Origin: Deltaproteobacteria bacterium
GTDB taxonomy: Bacteria; Lernaellota; Lernaellaia; JACKCT01
Direction: 5' to 3'
Length of the DNA: 49,728 nt
NCBI GenBank assembly: GCA_020845895.1
Contig: JADLEX010000125.1
Span: forward strand, 1 to 49,728
Within the stretch, counting starts at the first letter, position 1. Every line of letters starts with the position of its first letter. A model generated the notes under the pieces. It saw only the letters and a program-made list of their open reading frames with translations, searched no databases and had not been told where the DNA came from. This document shows, one piece after another, positions 17,740 through 26,624 of this stretch. A program made the translations under genes and the position numbers.

Positions 17740-19095
17740 CTACATCGCCAGGCGGATATCGCGCTTCGCGCGCTCCTTGCCGAGGACGCTGATGACGGTT
17801 TCGTCGTAGGGCGTCGCCTGGATCTTCTTCGCGTCCTCGTCGATGAACGCCATTGTGGTCTCGATGCCGTACGCGCCGAGAATCTGCTTGACGCGGCCGA
17901 AGTGCTCTTCGATCGATTCCTTGACCGAGATAAAGCCGTGCTCGGCCGCCTTGCCGCGCTCCCAGAACGCGACCGGATTGATGTCGAAGAACGTGATGTC
18001 GTGGATGTCGGGCTCGATGAGGATGATGTCGCCGCGAAACGCCGGGTTTTGCGCGTAACGCAGTAGCGCGTGTTCGAGCCGGTAGTGCAGCAGCGCGCGG
18101 AACGCCTGATTGAGCACCGCGAAAAACCCGCCGTCGGACAGGTATTTCTTGTCGGCGAGGTAAGTGCCCATCTCCTTGTAGTAGCGGATGAGCAGGCGGT
18201 TGTGCAGCGGGCGGAACGGATTGTAGACGATGACGAGTTCCGCGCCGTGGTCGATCGCCACGTCGATGTTCGCCGTGGTCGTGACGCCGCCGTCGAGGTA
18301 CTCGTGGCCCTTGATGCGCGCGGGTTTGAAGAAGCCGGGCAGCGCCGTGCTCGCCTGCACCGCCTCGCTGATCGTCAGGCTGTTGTCCTCGTCGTGCCCG
18401 AAGACCACGCGGTCCGCGGAGTCGAGGTTCATCGCCGTGATGTAGAGCGCCTTGCGCCGGCGGTAGTACAGCTCGGCGAAGTCGTTCTTGCGGTTGTTGC
18501 GTTCGAAATTCTTGCGGATGTATCGCTCGAGGGAGCGGTTGTCGAAGACGCCCGACGGCAGGTACTTGAGCGGGCTCGACACGTGCGAGCTGGCCATGGT
18601 CACGCGCGTGAGCACCTTCATCAGGTCGTCGGTGCGGCGCCAGTTGGGCTTGCGAAGGAAGCGCGCGAGGGTCGACCAGTAGCGGTGCTCCGGATTGAAC
18701 AGCCCCGTGACGAGGTTGATGGCGAAGCGCGGCGCGGCGGTTGTGCCGTCGTAGACGAGTTCGAGCGGCTTGCTGATGTATTCCGAGATGTTCGGGTTGT
18801 AGAAGTCGAGGGGCTTGAGCTGGCTGATGATGTTGCTGCGTCCGTCGAGGCTCTTGAGCAGCTCCTCGACCGAGATGCCGTGGGCCACCGGCGCGGCGAT
18901 GAACGCCCCCGCGGACAGACCGACGAAGATGTCGAAGTCGGTCACGTCTTTGTTGATCATCAGGTTGTTGAGGGCCTTGAGCCCGGCCAGCGTATAGGAT
19001 CCGCCCGAGATGGCGCCGCCGGCGAGGACGAGGGCGACCTTGGCGTGGGGACGCTTGATGGCCAAGTCGCTCTTCTGGACGAAGGTGATTCCCAT
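17740..19095 (-). CDS. Patatin-like phospholipase
   Basis: Predicted lipid acyl hydrolase of 451 aa with a Ser-Asp catalytic dyad. The oxyanion glycine loop is GGAISGG at 26-32. The nucleophile elbow is GLSAG at 59-63 (Ser61), and Asp268 lies in the DGG motif (YLDGGVTTTANI). The patatin core spans about residues 20-290. A C-terminal extension of about 160 residues (RYYKEMGTYLADKKYLSDGG onward) resembles the longer bacterial subgroup. There is no signal peptide, so it is likely cytoplasmic or membrane-associated. GGAGTG precedes the ATG. It probably forms a transcript with the downstream membrane protein. Confidence 0.9.
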   Translation of the reverse strand: MGITFVQKSDLAIKRPHAKVALVLAGGAISGGSYTLAGLKALNNLMINKDVTDFDIFVGLSAGAFIAAPVAHGISVEELLKSLDGRSNIISQLKPLDFYNPNISEYISKPLELVYDGTTAAPRFAINLVTGLFNPEHRYWSTLARFLRKPNWRRTDDLMKVLTRVTMASSHVSSPLKYLPSGVFDNRSLERYIRKNFERNNRKNDFAELYYRRRKALYITAMNLDSADRVVFGHDEDNSLTISEAVQASTALPGFFKPARIKGHEYLDGGVTTTANIDVAIDHGAELVIVYNPFRPLHNRLLIRYYKEMGTYLADKKYLSDGGFFAVLNQAFRALLHYRLEHALLRYAQNPAFRGDIILIEPDIHDITFFDINPVAFWERGKAAEHGFISVKESIEEHFGRVKQILGAYGIETTMAFIDEDAKKIQATPYDETVISVLGKERAKRDIRLAM

Positions 19096-19328
19096 GAACC
19101 TTCACTCCGTGTTTCGCCCGCGACGATTCGCCGCAGGGGCGAGTTCGCGACGGATCTTACGGGCCGCGTCGCCGTCCGTCAATCGAAAATCGTCGGCACA
19201 GCAGTTCGGTAACCACTGGATTTTTCAAAGAAATTTTGATTTCGCGAGAATATCTTGACGCACCGCGTTTCCACATCCTCTCTTATCGACAGATCGGCGC
19301 ATCAGCTTGATTCGAGGTGAATGAATCG

Positions 19329-20690
19329 TTACGGCGAGACGGATCTGGTCAGCCAGTCATCCCAGATGGCTGCGGAGACTTTCGGATTATGTTCGTAATC
19401 CAGTATCCCCATGGACCCCCACGCCAACCAAGCGGAAAGCCAGCCCGGCCCCATCGCGTCCATGACGTCGTAGATCGCGCACCACTCCAAACCGTAGTCG
19501 CACGGGCATTCGGCCAGAACCCCGTCCGGCAGGAAATCGACGAGCGACCACCACACGACGAGATCGGCGTGGGCGGTTTCGGCCTCCGCGAGCAGGAAGT
19601 CGAGGAAGCCCGACTCGTCGGCATCGTCAAAAACGAAGAGCGGCGTGCACACGTCGTCGATCGGCTGCGTGATCGCACGATTCGACTGCCCGGTTTCGGC
19701 GATCATGATCCGCTCTCCGGTCGCCATCGCGACATCGGCGAAAAGTCCCTCGGGCGGATGCTCCGGGTCGTCGACGAAAAACATGGGATAAGCGCTCAGG
19801 GCCATCCGGTCGCGCTTCACGTCCCCGATCGTCGCGAGCTGCGCGTCGAGGCAACTGTGGTCCAGCAACTCGCAGGGACCGAAAGCACCCGTGTCCCAGA
19901 GCTGCTCGAGCACGAAGGTGGGGAAGATCGGGATTTCCGGGGCGAGTTCGCGCGCTTCGTCGTACAAGTCGTTGGCGAAGTCGATCAGCGCGCCGTATCC
20001 CTCTTCGCAAAAGTGATCGAACAGGTTCAATTCGATGACGTGCGTGAAAAAATCGGGCTCAAACAGGTCGATCATGTACGCCATGTAGTTGGCGTACGCG
20101 GTGCGGTAGCGCGCGGCGTCGGGCGCGGCGGCGAAATCGTAACACGGGTCGTTCCAGTCCGCGACCGTAATGAGACGGCCCTCACCGTCCACGTCGGGGT
20201 ACGGCGCGAGCCCCGTGCGGTTGCCGTCGAGCGGCGTCAAGGACAGGTAGATCGGCACGCCGAGCGCCTCCACGACGCTCTTCGCCGCGTTCATGGTGTC
20301 GATCCACACCTGCGGTGGGTCCTCGCCGTCGGCAAACTCTTCCCACGGCACACCGAAGAACGAATCCATGTGCAGCGAGACCGCATCCACGCGTCCGTCG
20401 AATCCCGCGAAGTCGAATACGGTTTCCACGTGGTACGGTTCGATTTGGTACTGCATCGGCGCGGCGGCCATGCGGAAGGGCCGCGTGGGCCCGGCGTCGT
20501 CACCCGAGTCGTCATCCGAATCGTCATCCGCAACATCGTCGTCGATGAGGTCGTCGTCCGCGTCATCGTCTTCGGAATCGTCGGTCGGCGAGGTGTCGTC
20601 GTCTCCCGAATCTCCGCCCGAACACGCGACGCACGCCGACAGCAGAAAGATGACGGCGAGACTCAAAGCACGAAGGACGAGGCGATTCAT
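19329..20690 (-). CDS. Asp-stalk lipoprotein, TIM-barrel glycosidase-like
   Basis: A 453-aa lipoprotein. Residues 1-20 end in a classic lipobox (LSAC, Cys20). Residues about 24-62 form the Asp-rich stalk (DDDADDD units). The remainder looks like a (beta/alpha)8 glycoside hydrolase-type domain: strand-like segments VDAVSLHMDSFF, PIYLSLTPLD, HVIELNLFDHF and ERIMIAETGQSN, and a late LVVWWSLVDF. The acidic residues ending the ELNLF and IAETG strands sit where clan GH-A enzymes such as GH53 place catalytic glutamates. That is inference from layout, not a confirmed family. No strong ribosome binding site is present; TAAGAT lies six bases before the ATG. Confidence 0.72.
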   Translation of the reverse strand: MNRLVLRALSLAVIFLLSACVACSGGDSGDDDTSPTDDSEDDDADDDLIDDDVADDDSDDDSGDDAGPTRPFRMAAAPMQYQIEPYHVETVFDFAGFDGRVDAVSLHMDSFFGVPWEEFADGEDPPQVWIDTMNAAKSVVEALGVPIYLSLTPLDGNRTGLAPYPDVDGEGRLITVADWNDPCYDFAAAPDAARYRTAYANYMAYMIDLFEPDFFTHVIELNLFDHFCEEGYGALIDFANDLYDEARELAPEIPIFPTFVLEQLWDTGAFGPCELLDHSCLDAQLATIGDVKRDRMALSAYPMFFVDDPEHPPEGLFADVAMATGERIMIAETGQSNRAITQPIDDVCTPLFVFDDADESGFLDFLLAEAETAHADLVVWWSLVDFLPDGVLAECPCDYGLEWCAIYDVMDAMGPGWLSAWLAWGSMGILDYEHNPKVSAAIWDDWLTRSVSP

Positions 20691-20757
20691 GAGGCCATCT
20701 TACCGCTCGACTCGTTCGAACTCCACCGCGCACGCAGGTCGAGTCGTTACAAAAAGA

Positions 20758-20787
20758 GAACCCCCGCCCGGTGAGGGGCGGGGGTTC
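20758..20787 (-). terminator. Intrinsic terminator of the 20809 gene
   Basis: GAACCCCCGCCC pairs perfectly with GGGCGGGGGTTC (12 bp) around a six-base loop. On the minus strand the stem is followed by TCTTTTTG. It lies 21 bases beyond the stop codon. Confidence 0.9.
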
Positions 20788-20808
20788 GTGGATTCGCGGA
20801 GGGGCGGA

Positions 20809-22536
20809 CTAGAACAGACCGGTGAGGTCGAGGTTCGTCCACAGGTTCACGGCCGAGATGTCAAAGGACATGACGTCGAGCGGGTTGTAGTCGTCACCGT
20901 CGAAGCCGTCGGGCATGGACGCGCCGACCACGACCACGATGTCCGCGGCGGACGGAGCGGCGCACGCGCCCTCGGGCACCACGAACGAGGTGTCGGTGCC
21001 GGGCACCTGGGCCAGGAGCTGCTCGCACGAGGTGTCATCCGGCACGTAGATGATCTGATACACGTCGGGCGTGTCGCCGGACTCGAGCGCCCACTCGATG
21101 GTCGAGGTCGCCTCGTCCCACGAGCAGTTGCCGCTGTCGAACGCGGGCAGGAAGTCGGCGCCGCCGTCGAACGAAACGCCGCCGGTGAACTCGTCGATGC
21201 TCTCGGCGTACTTGATCGCGAACGAGAAGTTCGCGCTTGTGAAGCCGGACTGGAGCAGGTCGGTGGCGCCCAGGACCGCCATGTAGTCGGCGTTCGGCAC
21301 GTCGGCGTAATCGACCGCCGTGGAGCCGCTGTCGACGATGCCGATGCCCAGGGGCAGCAGCGCGCGGTTCGGGATTTCCGCCGCGAGGATGGCGAGGTAA
21401 TCGTAGTCGCCATCGGCGTTGGCGAGGTTGACGTCGAGCTCGGCCTTGGCCTGCGTGTCCTGCACTTCGATGTCGGGAGCACCCGTGCCGTCCCAATCGG
21501 GAACCGCGCCCGCATAGGAGAACGACATGCCGTCGTTGATCAACGGCGTCACGAGCGGCGCGATGCAGGTGAGGATGTCGGGCTCGGTCCCGATGCAGGC
21601 GATCAGGTCGGTGATTGCGCCAAGGTCGCTGAGGATCGAGCTGATGAGCACCTGGATCACGAAGCCTTCGATCGGACTCGTGGTGGCGTCGCCGTTGACC
21701 GGCACGACGTACTGCTCGTTCTCGCCGCTGGCTTCGAAAACGCCGGGAATGGCGAGGTTGAGGTTCGGCAGATACACGTTGGCCGGAATCTCGGTGACCT
21801 CGGGGCCGTCGCCGGTGTCGAGGGTCAGGTCGAAGTTCGAGCCCGCGAGCAGGCCGTAGAAGTCCGTGTAAAGGATCGACTCGCGGGAGACGCCCGGGAG
21901 CGCGACGCCCAGCGTGACCGGGGTCGAGAAGAGCTGGAGCAGGTTCGGGTTCGTCAGACCGAGCGGCGTGCCGCCTTCGGTGAAGTCGCCGGGGTCGGAG
22001 TCGGTGTAGCTGGCCGTCGAGTTGCACTTCAGGCGGAACACCATGGTGGCGGCGTCGGCCTTGTACGACCAGGACCAGCAGTCGGTCGCGGTCGCCGTCA
22101 CAGTCTGGGCCGCGTCGACGATCGCCAGTTCGGCCATGCCGTCGGAATCGGTGGTGTCGGTCGCGTCGCCGTCATTGAGAATCACGGTCGCGTTCTCGAT
22201 TGGGTCGCACGACAGGTCGTCGTACACGTACACGGTGATCGTCGAGCCGATCGCGCCGCCGCTCACGCCCGCGGGCTGCGTGGTGTCGCACACGAGCGAG
22301 TCGTACTCGACATCGGCGTCGTCGTCGGTCGTGTCGTCGTCGGTGGTATCGTCGTCGGTGGTGTCGTCATCGGTGGTGTCGTCGTCGGTCGAATCATCGT
22401 CGGTCGAATCGTCGTCGGTGGCGTCGTCGTCCGCCGGCGCGCTGTCGTCGTCGTCATCGTCGTCACCGCAACCGCAACCGGTCGCGAAGGCGAACATGGC
22501 GATCGCCAGCATCAGGATGAACCATTTTTCCTTCAT
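20809..22536 (-). CDS. Asp-stalk lipoprotein with CarboxypepD_reg-like domain
   Basis: A 575-aa lipoprotein of unknown function. The start is fixed by GGAAGGGAG six bases upstream of the ATG at 22536. Residues 1-21 are the lipoprotein signal (FATGC, Cys21), directly followed by GCG and poly-Asp. Residues 36-75 are eight five-residue DDDxT-type repeats. Residues about 85-165 resemble a carboxypeptidase-regulatory or Ig-like fold (PIENATVILNDGDATDTTD). The rest is a beta-rich region with paired Cys and no recognised enzyme motif. The gene ends with a strong intrinsic terminator and lies divergent from the C25 peptidase gene. Probably surface-exposed on a flexible acidic stalk. Confidence 0.82.
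   Translation of the reverse strand: MKEKWFILMLAIAMFAFATGCGCGDDDDDDDSAPADDDATDDDSTDDDSTDDDTTDDDTTDDDTTDDDTTDDDADVEYDSLVCDTTQPAGVSGGAIGSTITVYVYDDLSCDPIENATVILNDGDATDTTDSDGMAELAIVDAAQTVTATATDCWSWSYKADAATMVFRLKCNSTASYTDSDPGDFTEGGTPLGLTNPNLLQLFSTPVTLGVALPGVSRESILYTDFYGLLAGSNFDLTLDTGDGPEVTEIPANVYLPNLNLAIPGVFEASGENEQYVVPVNGDATTSPIEGFVIQVLISSILSDLGAITDLIACIGTEPDILTCIAPLVTPLINDGMSFSYAGAVPDWDGTGAPDIEVQDTQAKAELDVNLANADGDYDYLAILAAEIPNRALLPLGIGIVDSGSTAVDYADVPNADYMAVLGATDLLQSGFTSANFSFAIKYAESIDEFTGGVSFDGGADFLPAFDSGNCSWDEATSTIEWALESGDTPDVYQIIYVPDDTSCEQLLAQVPGTDTSFVVPEGACAAPSAADIVVVVGASMPDGFDGDDYNPLDVMSFDISAVNLWTNLDLTGLF
22312..22431 (-). repeat. Eight tandem 15-bp units encoding the DDDxT stalk
   Basis: The coding DNA repeats a 15-base unit eight times (DDDAT, DDDST twice, DDDTT four times, DDDAD), with GTCGTC runs on the plus strand. 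Near-identity of several units makes slippage and length variation likely. Confidence 0.85.
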
Positions 22537-22958
22537 CTCGTACTCCCTTCCGTAAAACGGTGTTCGGGGTTTCGTGCGGCGCATCGCGCCGCGAACCGGG
22601 AAAGTGGGTTTGGAATTACATGGGAACTCTGGAGCCGATTCCGGGACATCGGGCACACGTGGCCGCACCTCCTTGGCGTACGGTTCAACGGGTTGTCGTT
22701 AGCCCCAGGAAAATGGCGGATGGCGCATCATTCAAGTGACTCGACTATCCGCCCCCCATGGAGAAAAGTCAAGAAAGATCTGAAGGTGAGGACCGGCGGA
22801 AATCTCGAATTCCCGGCCCGCGCTGCGGATTTCGTCCGGGGCTTTCGGGATCTCACGCGAACGACGACGAAACTTCACGCGTCCGACGCCGGGGCCGATA
22901 TCGACGCGGTGCGATGCGCCGCATGTTCTCGCGCCTCCCGCGCGGTATAATGCCACCC
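22537..22958. other. 422-base divergent intergenic region
   Basis: Lies between two divergently transcribed exported-protein genes. It holds a 7-bp hairpin GCGGCGC/GCGCCGC (22576-22592) in the leader of the minus-strand gene. A spaced inverted repeat GGCGGAT/ATCCGCC lies at 22715-22721 and 22747-22753. TATAAT (22946-22951) sits directly before the plus-strand gene. I see no supported coding sequence in it. Confidence 0.6.
22946..22951 (+). promoter_or_regulatory. -10 box at leaderless distance from the C25 peptidase gene
   Basis: A perfect TATAAT ends seven bases before the ATG at 22959, and no ribosome binding site is present. The expected transcription start would coincide with the start codon. 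The -35 region (ATGTTC) is poor. Confidence 0.5.
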
Positions 22959-24905
22959 ATGAAAGTGCGTCTGGTCATCGCGATGTGCCTGGTCTTCTGG
23001 ACGCTCCCGGCTCGTGCGCAGGACGGTTTCGCTCTCGACGCGACGCGCATCGACGCGTCGGGATTCGACCTCGACCTGCGCGTGACGGACTGGTCGATCG
23101 AGCGCGACGGCGCGTTCACGCGCGTCGTCATCCCGGGCGCGGGATCGACGGGCACGATCGGCGGCCCCGAGCTGCCCGCGATTCGCCGCTGGATGCAGGT
23201 GCCCGACGGGGCGACGATCCGCGTCCGCGTCATCGCGGTCGAAACCATCTGGGTCCCCGTCGGCCTGATCGCGCCGCGCCGCGATTTCACGACGGACCTC
23301 GAATCCCCTGCGACTCTTGCGTTCGATCCGCACGCATACTTCGCGCCGGACCGCTCCGAGCCGATCGTCCGCGCGGGACGGGGTGCGGTGATGGGCGGCG
23401 TGCGCGCCCGGACCCTCGCGATCGATCCGGTGATCTACGACGCCGCGCGTGGGGAGGCCGAGATCGTCACACGGCTGCGCGCCGAGATCCGGTTCTCGAA
23501 ACCGCTGACGATCATTCGCGGCAGGTCGAAAGCGCAACGCCTCGCGGCGACCCTCCTGAACTTCGACCCCCTTCGCTTCGCGTCCGCTCCGGCGCGCGAT
23601 GACGCGCCCGTCACACTGGTGCTCCACGACGACGCCTTCGAGGGCGATGCGTCGCTCGATGACCTTGTCGCGGCGCACGAAACCGAGGGACCGGTCGAAG
23701 CCGTCGCGGTTGCCGACGGCGCGGACCCCGAGGCGATTTACGCGACCATCGCGTCCGCCTACGCGGCGAGCGATCCCCCGGTGCTCACGACCGTTCTGCT
23801 GGTGGGCGACGCGAGCGCGACGGGGATTCCGTTTCGCATGGGCACGACGGGCCGCATCGCCGACGCGCCGTATTCCTTTCTCGACGGCGACGATTTGCTC
23901 GCCGATGTCGATCTCGGCCGCCTGCCCGCAAAGGACTCCGACGAGCTCGCGAATATGACGTCGAAGACGCTCGCGTGGCTGGACGGCGATCTGCTGGATG
24001 GCGACTGGCTGTCGCGCGCTTTGCTCGTCGCGCACGCGCAGGGCTATCCGTTCAAGTACACCGCCGCGTGCGAAGAGATTCGCACGGCCGCGTACGCGCT
24101 GCCGCCGCCCGATTTCGTCCCGGTGTATGGCGGCGAGGGCGCGACGAACGCCACGCTGCTCGCGGCGATCGACGACGGGGCGTTCCTCATCACCTATCGC
24201 GGCCATGGCCTGGTCGAGGAATGGGCCGAGTGGTCGTCGGAGGAAGAGGATTTCGATGTGGACGACGTGGCGCTGATCGACACGGGCGGTCGGCCCGGCG
24301 TGGTGCTCGACGTCGCCTGCGACAACGCGGACTTGAATCAGGAAGACCCGAGTTTCGCCGAGGCGTGGATCGCGCACCCCGACGCGGCGGTCGCGTTTCT
24401 CGGATCGGTCTACGCCAGCTACACGGTGCCCAACGACCAGTTCTCGCGGTTCCTGTTTACGGCCATGTACGACGACGGCCTTGCGCGCCTCGGCGACATC
24501 CTCGCCGTCGCCAACGCGAATCTGGCCGCATATTACGCCGACGACGACATGTACCGGCCCTACGCGAACAAGAACATCGAGATGTATCTGTGGCTCGGCG
24601 ATCCCGCCATCGAGTTGCCCATCGACCGGCTCGTCGCGCCCGACGACCTCGCCGCGCGCGCGACCACGTCGCGCTCCGTATTGGTGACGTGGCGCGATCG
24701 CGCCTTGAACGAAGTCGGCTACCGCGTATGGCGGCAGGCCGCGCACGAAAAAACGCCGCGTCTCGTGGGCGAGGTCGGCGCGGACCGCGTGCGGTTCGAG
24801 GACCGGCTCGTCCGGCGCGGCGTACGCTATTCGTATTCGGTCGAGGCGTGGCGCGACGCCGAGTCGAAGATGTCGCGGCGTGCCGCCGTGGTGCGCGTGC
24901 CCTAG
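22959..24905 (+). CDS. Peptidase C25 (gingipain-like) with fibronectin III-like tail
   Basis: A 648-aa secreted cysteine peptidase. Residues 1-21 are a signal peptide (MKVRLVIAMCLVFWTLPARA). A propeptide-type domain follows (PELPAIRRWMQVPDGATIRV). The catalytic domain runs from about 215 to 560, with the strand VLLVGDAS, His416 in YRGHG and Cys454 in DVACDNADL, the C25 dyad order. A fibronectin III-like domain occupies the last 90 residues (TSRSVLVTWRDRALNEVGYR). The start is the ATG followed by the signal peptide; a longer frame adds Arg-rich non-conserved sequence. It lacks the C-terminal sorting domain of Porphyromonas gingipains and has no Asp stalk. A C25-family peptidase (PorU) is the sortase of type IX secretion, but assigning that role here is speculation. 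Confidence 0.82.
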   Translation: MKVRLVIAMCLVFWTLPARAQDGFALDATRIDASGFDLDLRVTDWSIERDGAFTRVVIPGAGSTGTIGGPELPAIRRWMQVPDGATIRVRVIAVETIWVPVGLIAPRRDFTTDLESPATLAFDPHAYFAPDRSEPIVRAGRGAVMGGVRARTLAIDPVIYDAARGEAEIVTRLRAEIRFSKPLTIIRGRSKAQRLAATLLNFDPLRFASAPARDDAPVTLVLHDDAFEGDASLDDLVAAHETEGPVEAVAVADGADPEAIYATIASAYAASDPPVLTTVLLVGDASATGIPFRMGTTGRIADAPYSFLDGDDLLADVDLGRLPAKDSDELANMTSKTLAWLDGDLLDGDWLSRALLVAHAQGYPFKYTAACEEIRTAAYALPPPDFVPVYGGEGATNATLLAAIDDGAFLITYRGHGLVEEWAEWSSEEEDFDVDDVALIDTGGRPGVVLDVACDNADLNQEDPSFAEAWIAHPDAAVAFLGSVYASYTVPNDQFSRFLFTAMYDDGLARLGDILAVANANLAAYYADDDMYRPYANKNIEMYLWLGDPAIELPIDRLVAPDDLAARATTSRSVLVTWRDRALNEVGYRVWRQAAHEKTPRLVGEVGADRVRFEDRLVRRGVRYSYSVEAWRDAESKMSRRAAVVRVP

Positions 24906-24914
24906 CCCCGGCTT

Positions 24915-26624
24915 TCACCGCACCGCGAGGAAGGGCCCCAGAATCATCGCGTCGATGCCCGAGGCGACGAAGGCGCGGACCGCGTCGCCCGCGCCGCAGA
25001 CGATGGGCTCCTCGTGCATGTTGAAGCTGGTATTGATGAGGCTGGGGATGCCGGTGCGCCGGTGGTAGGCGGCGAGAATGGCGTACGCGCCGGGGTTGTC
25101 GCGCCCGCGCAGGAGCTGCGGCCTGGCGGTGCCGTCCACGTGCGCGCCGCCGGGCGAAACGACACGGAATTCATCGCGGGCGTCGTAGGCGATCGTCATG
25201 AAGCGCCCCGCGCGAACGCCCTTGGCAAAATCGCGAAAACACGCGGGCGCGTGCTCTTCCAACGTGATCGGCGCGAAGGGCATGTAGTGCGCGCGGCGCA
25301 GTTTTTTATTGAGCCAGTCGCCGATCGTCGGGTCGGTCGTCCGGGTGAAGATGCTGCGGTTGCCCAGCGCGCGCGGGCCGTATTCCATCGCGCCGTCCAC
25401 GCGCGCCACGACCTGCCCGGCGGCGAGCCGGTCGGCGGCGGCGGCGGCGATGTCGCCGGGGCGCGTGAAGGGGATGCCCGTCTCACGCAGCGCGGCCTCG
25501 CACTCGGCCTCGGTCGGCGCGGGGCCGAGGAAGACGCTTTCGAGTTCGAAAGGCCGGACGTGTCGTCGCGCCGCGATCGCGTGCAGCGCCGCGCCCAGCG
25601 CGATCCCCTGGTCGCTCATGGCGGGGTGAATCCACACTGCATCGACGCCCTCCATGCGCATGATCTCCTGATTCACGCGCACGTTGGCGAAACAGCCGCC
25701 GGCGAGGGCGACGTTGCGCCGGCCCGTCGCCGCGATCGCCGCGCGCACATATTCGATCAGCGCGTCCTCCAGCCGCCGCTGCGTCGCGGCGGCGATGTCG
25801 TAACGCGCGTGCGCGCCGAGCTCCGGGAAGGGTGGCGTCCCGCGCGAGCGCCACACGCCGAAGGTGCGCGTAAAATCGCGCCCGCCGCGCTCGACATCGA
25901 AAAATGGTCGTATCGTCGCGGTCGCGCGGCGCGGGTCTCCGTGCGCGGCCATGCCGGTGAGCTTGCCCGCGAGCAGGGGATGTATGCCGCAAAGCTGCGC
26001 GACCTCTCCGTAAAACTGCCCCGGCGAGTTGAGCGCCGACGAACCGTGGACGAAGCGCATCGCGCCGCCCTCGCCGTCGAACACCTTGGCCGAGTAGCCG
26101 TCGCCGAAATTGTCCGCCGTGATCGCCACCGCGTCGGAAAAGCCCGACGTGTAGTAGGCCGACGCGGCGTGCGCGAGGTGGTGATCGACGAGCGTCACGC
26201 GCCGCCGCCCTCGCGCGGCCAGCAACAGGCGGCTCACGCCTTCCATCATCGACGTGAACGCGGGCGAAACGAAGCACGCGTGGTGGTAGAGCAACATCAG
26301 CTTGTGCGCCGCGCCGAATAGGTCGTGCTCGGACGACGGAAAGCGCGCGCCGAGCAGGCGCGGCAGGAAGTGCGTCCGGTTCCCGAACACCCACGTCGAT
26401 GCATCCGCGGCACGCACGCCCGATTCGTGCTCGATCCACTCCAGCGCGCGCTTCGGGAATCCGCCCTGGAATCGCCGCCGCGTGAGCCGCTCCTCGGCGA
26501 CGGCGTAGATCGTGCCGTCGGGGTGGATCATCGCGGCATTCGCGTTCGAATCCTCATGGAACGCGAAGACAGGTTCGTCCGGTCGCCATTCGGGCGGCAC
26601 GCGAAGGCGCGCGATGCCGTTCAT
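24915..26624 (-). CDS. NodU/TobZ-family carbamoyltransferase
   Basis: A 569-aa O-carbamoyltransferase that uses carbamoyl phosphate and ATP through a carbamoyl-adenylate intermediate. The N-terminal YrdC/Kae1-like half has EERLTRRRFQGGFP at 45-58, the metal-binding HHLAHA at 148-153, ADNFGDG at 170-176 and LAGGCFANVRVNQEI. The C-terminal half has EYGPRALGNRSIF, MPFAPITLEEHA and LINTSFNMHEEPIVC, all characteristic of the family. The start ATG overlaps the upstream gene's stop as ATGA, so the two are translationally coupled. It is the last gene of an operon led by transketolase. The acceptor, possibly a sugar or lipid-linked glycan, cannot be read from the sequence. Confidence 0.93.
   Translation of the reverse strand: MNGIARLRVPPEWRPDEPVFAFHEDSNANAAMIHPDGTIYAVAEERLTRRRFQGGFPKRALEWIEHESGVRAADASTWVFGNRTHFLPRLLGARFPSSEHDLFGAAHKLMLLYHHACFVSPAFTSMMEGVSRLLLAARGRRRVTLVDHHLAHAASAYYTSGFSDAVAITADNFGDGYSAKVFDGEGGAMRFVHGSSALNSPGQFYGEVAQLCGIHPLLAGKLTGMAAHGDPRRATATIRPFFDVERGGRDFTRTFGVWRSRGTPPFPELGAHARYDIAAATQRRLEDALIEYVRAAIAATGRRNVALAGGCFANVRVNQEIMRMEGVDAVWIHPAMSDQGIALGAALHAIAARRHVRPFELESVFLGPAPTEAECEAALRETGIPFTRPGDIAAAAADRLAAGQVVARVDGAMEYGPRALGNRSIFTRTTDPTIGDWLNKKLRRAHYMPFAPITLEEHAPACFRDFAKGVRAGRFMTIAYDARDEFRVVSPGGAHVDGTARPQLLRGRDNPGAYAILAAYHRRTGIPSLINTSFNMHEEPIVCGAGDAVRAFVASGIDAMILGPFLAVR

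Noticed and set aside
16967-19105. Single long minus-strand frame covering patatin and the downstream protein
   Set aside because: Across the patatin gene this frame is low-complexity shadow; only the part after 17677 looks like a real protein.
22312-22460. CRISPR-like array from the GTCGTC-rich repeats
   Set aside because: The units are contiguous in-frame codon repeats encoding Asp-rich stalks, with no spacers and no cas genes. The same holds for similar stretches near 6120-6180, 6955-7080, 9465-9590 and 48290-48390.
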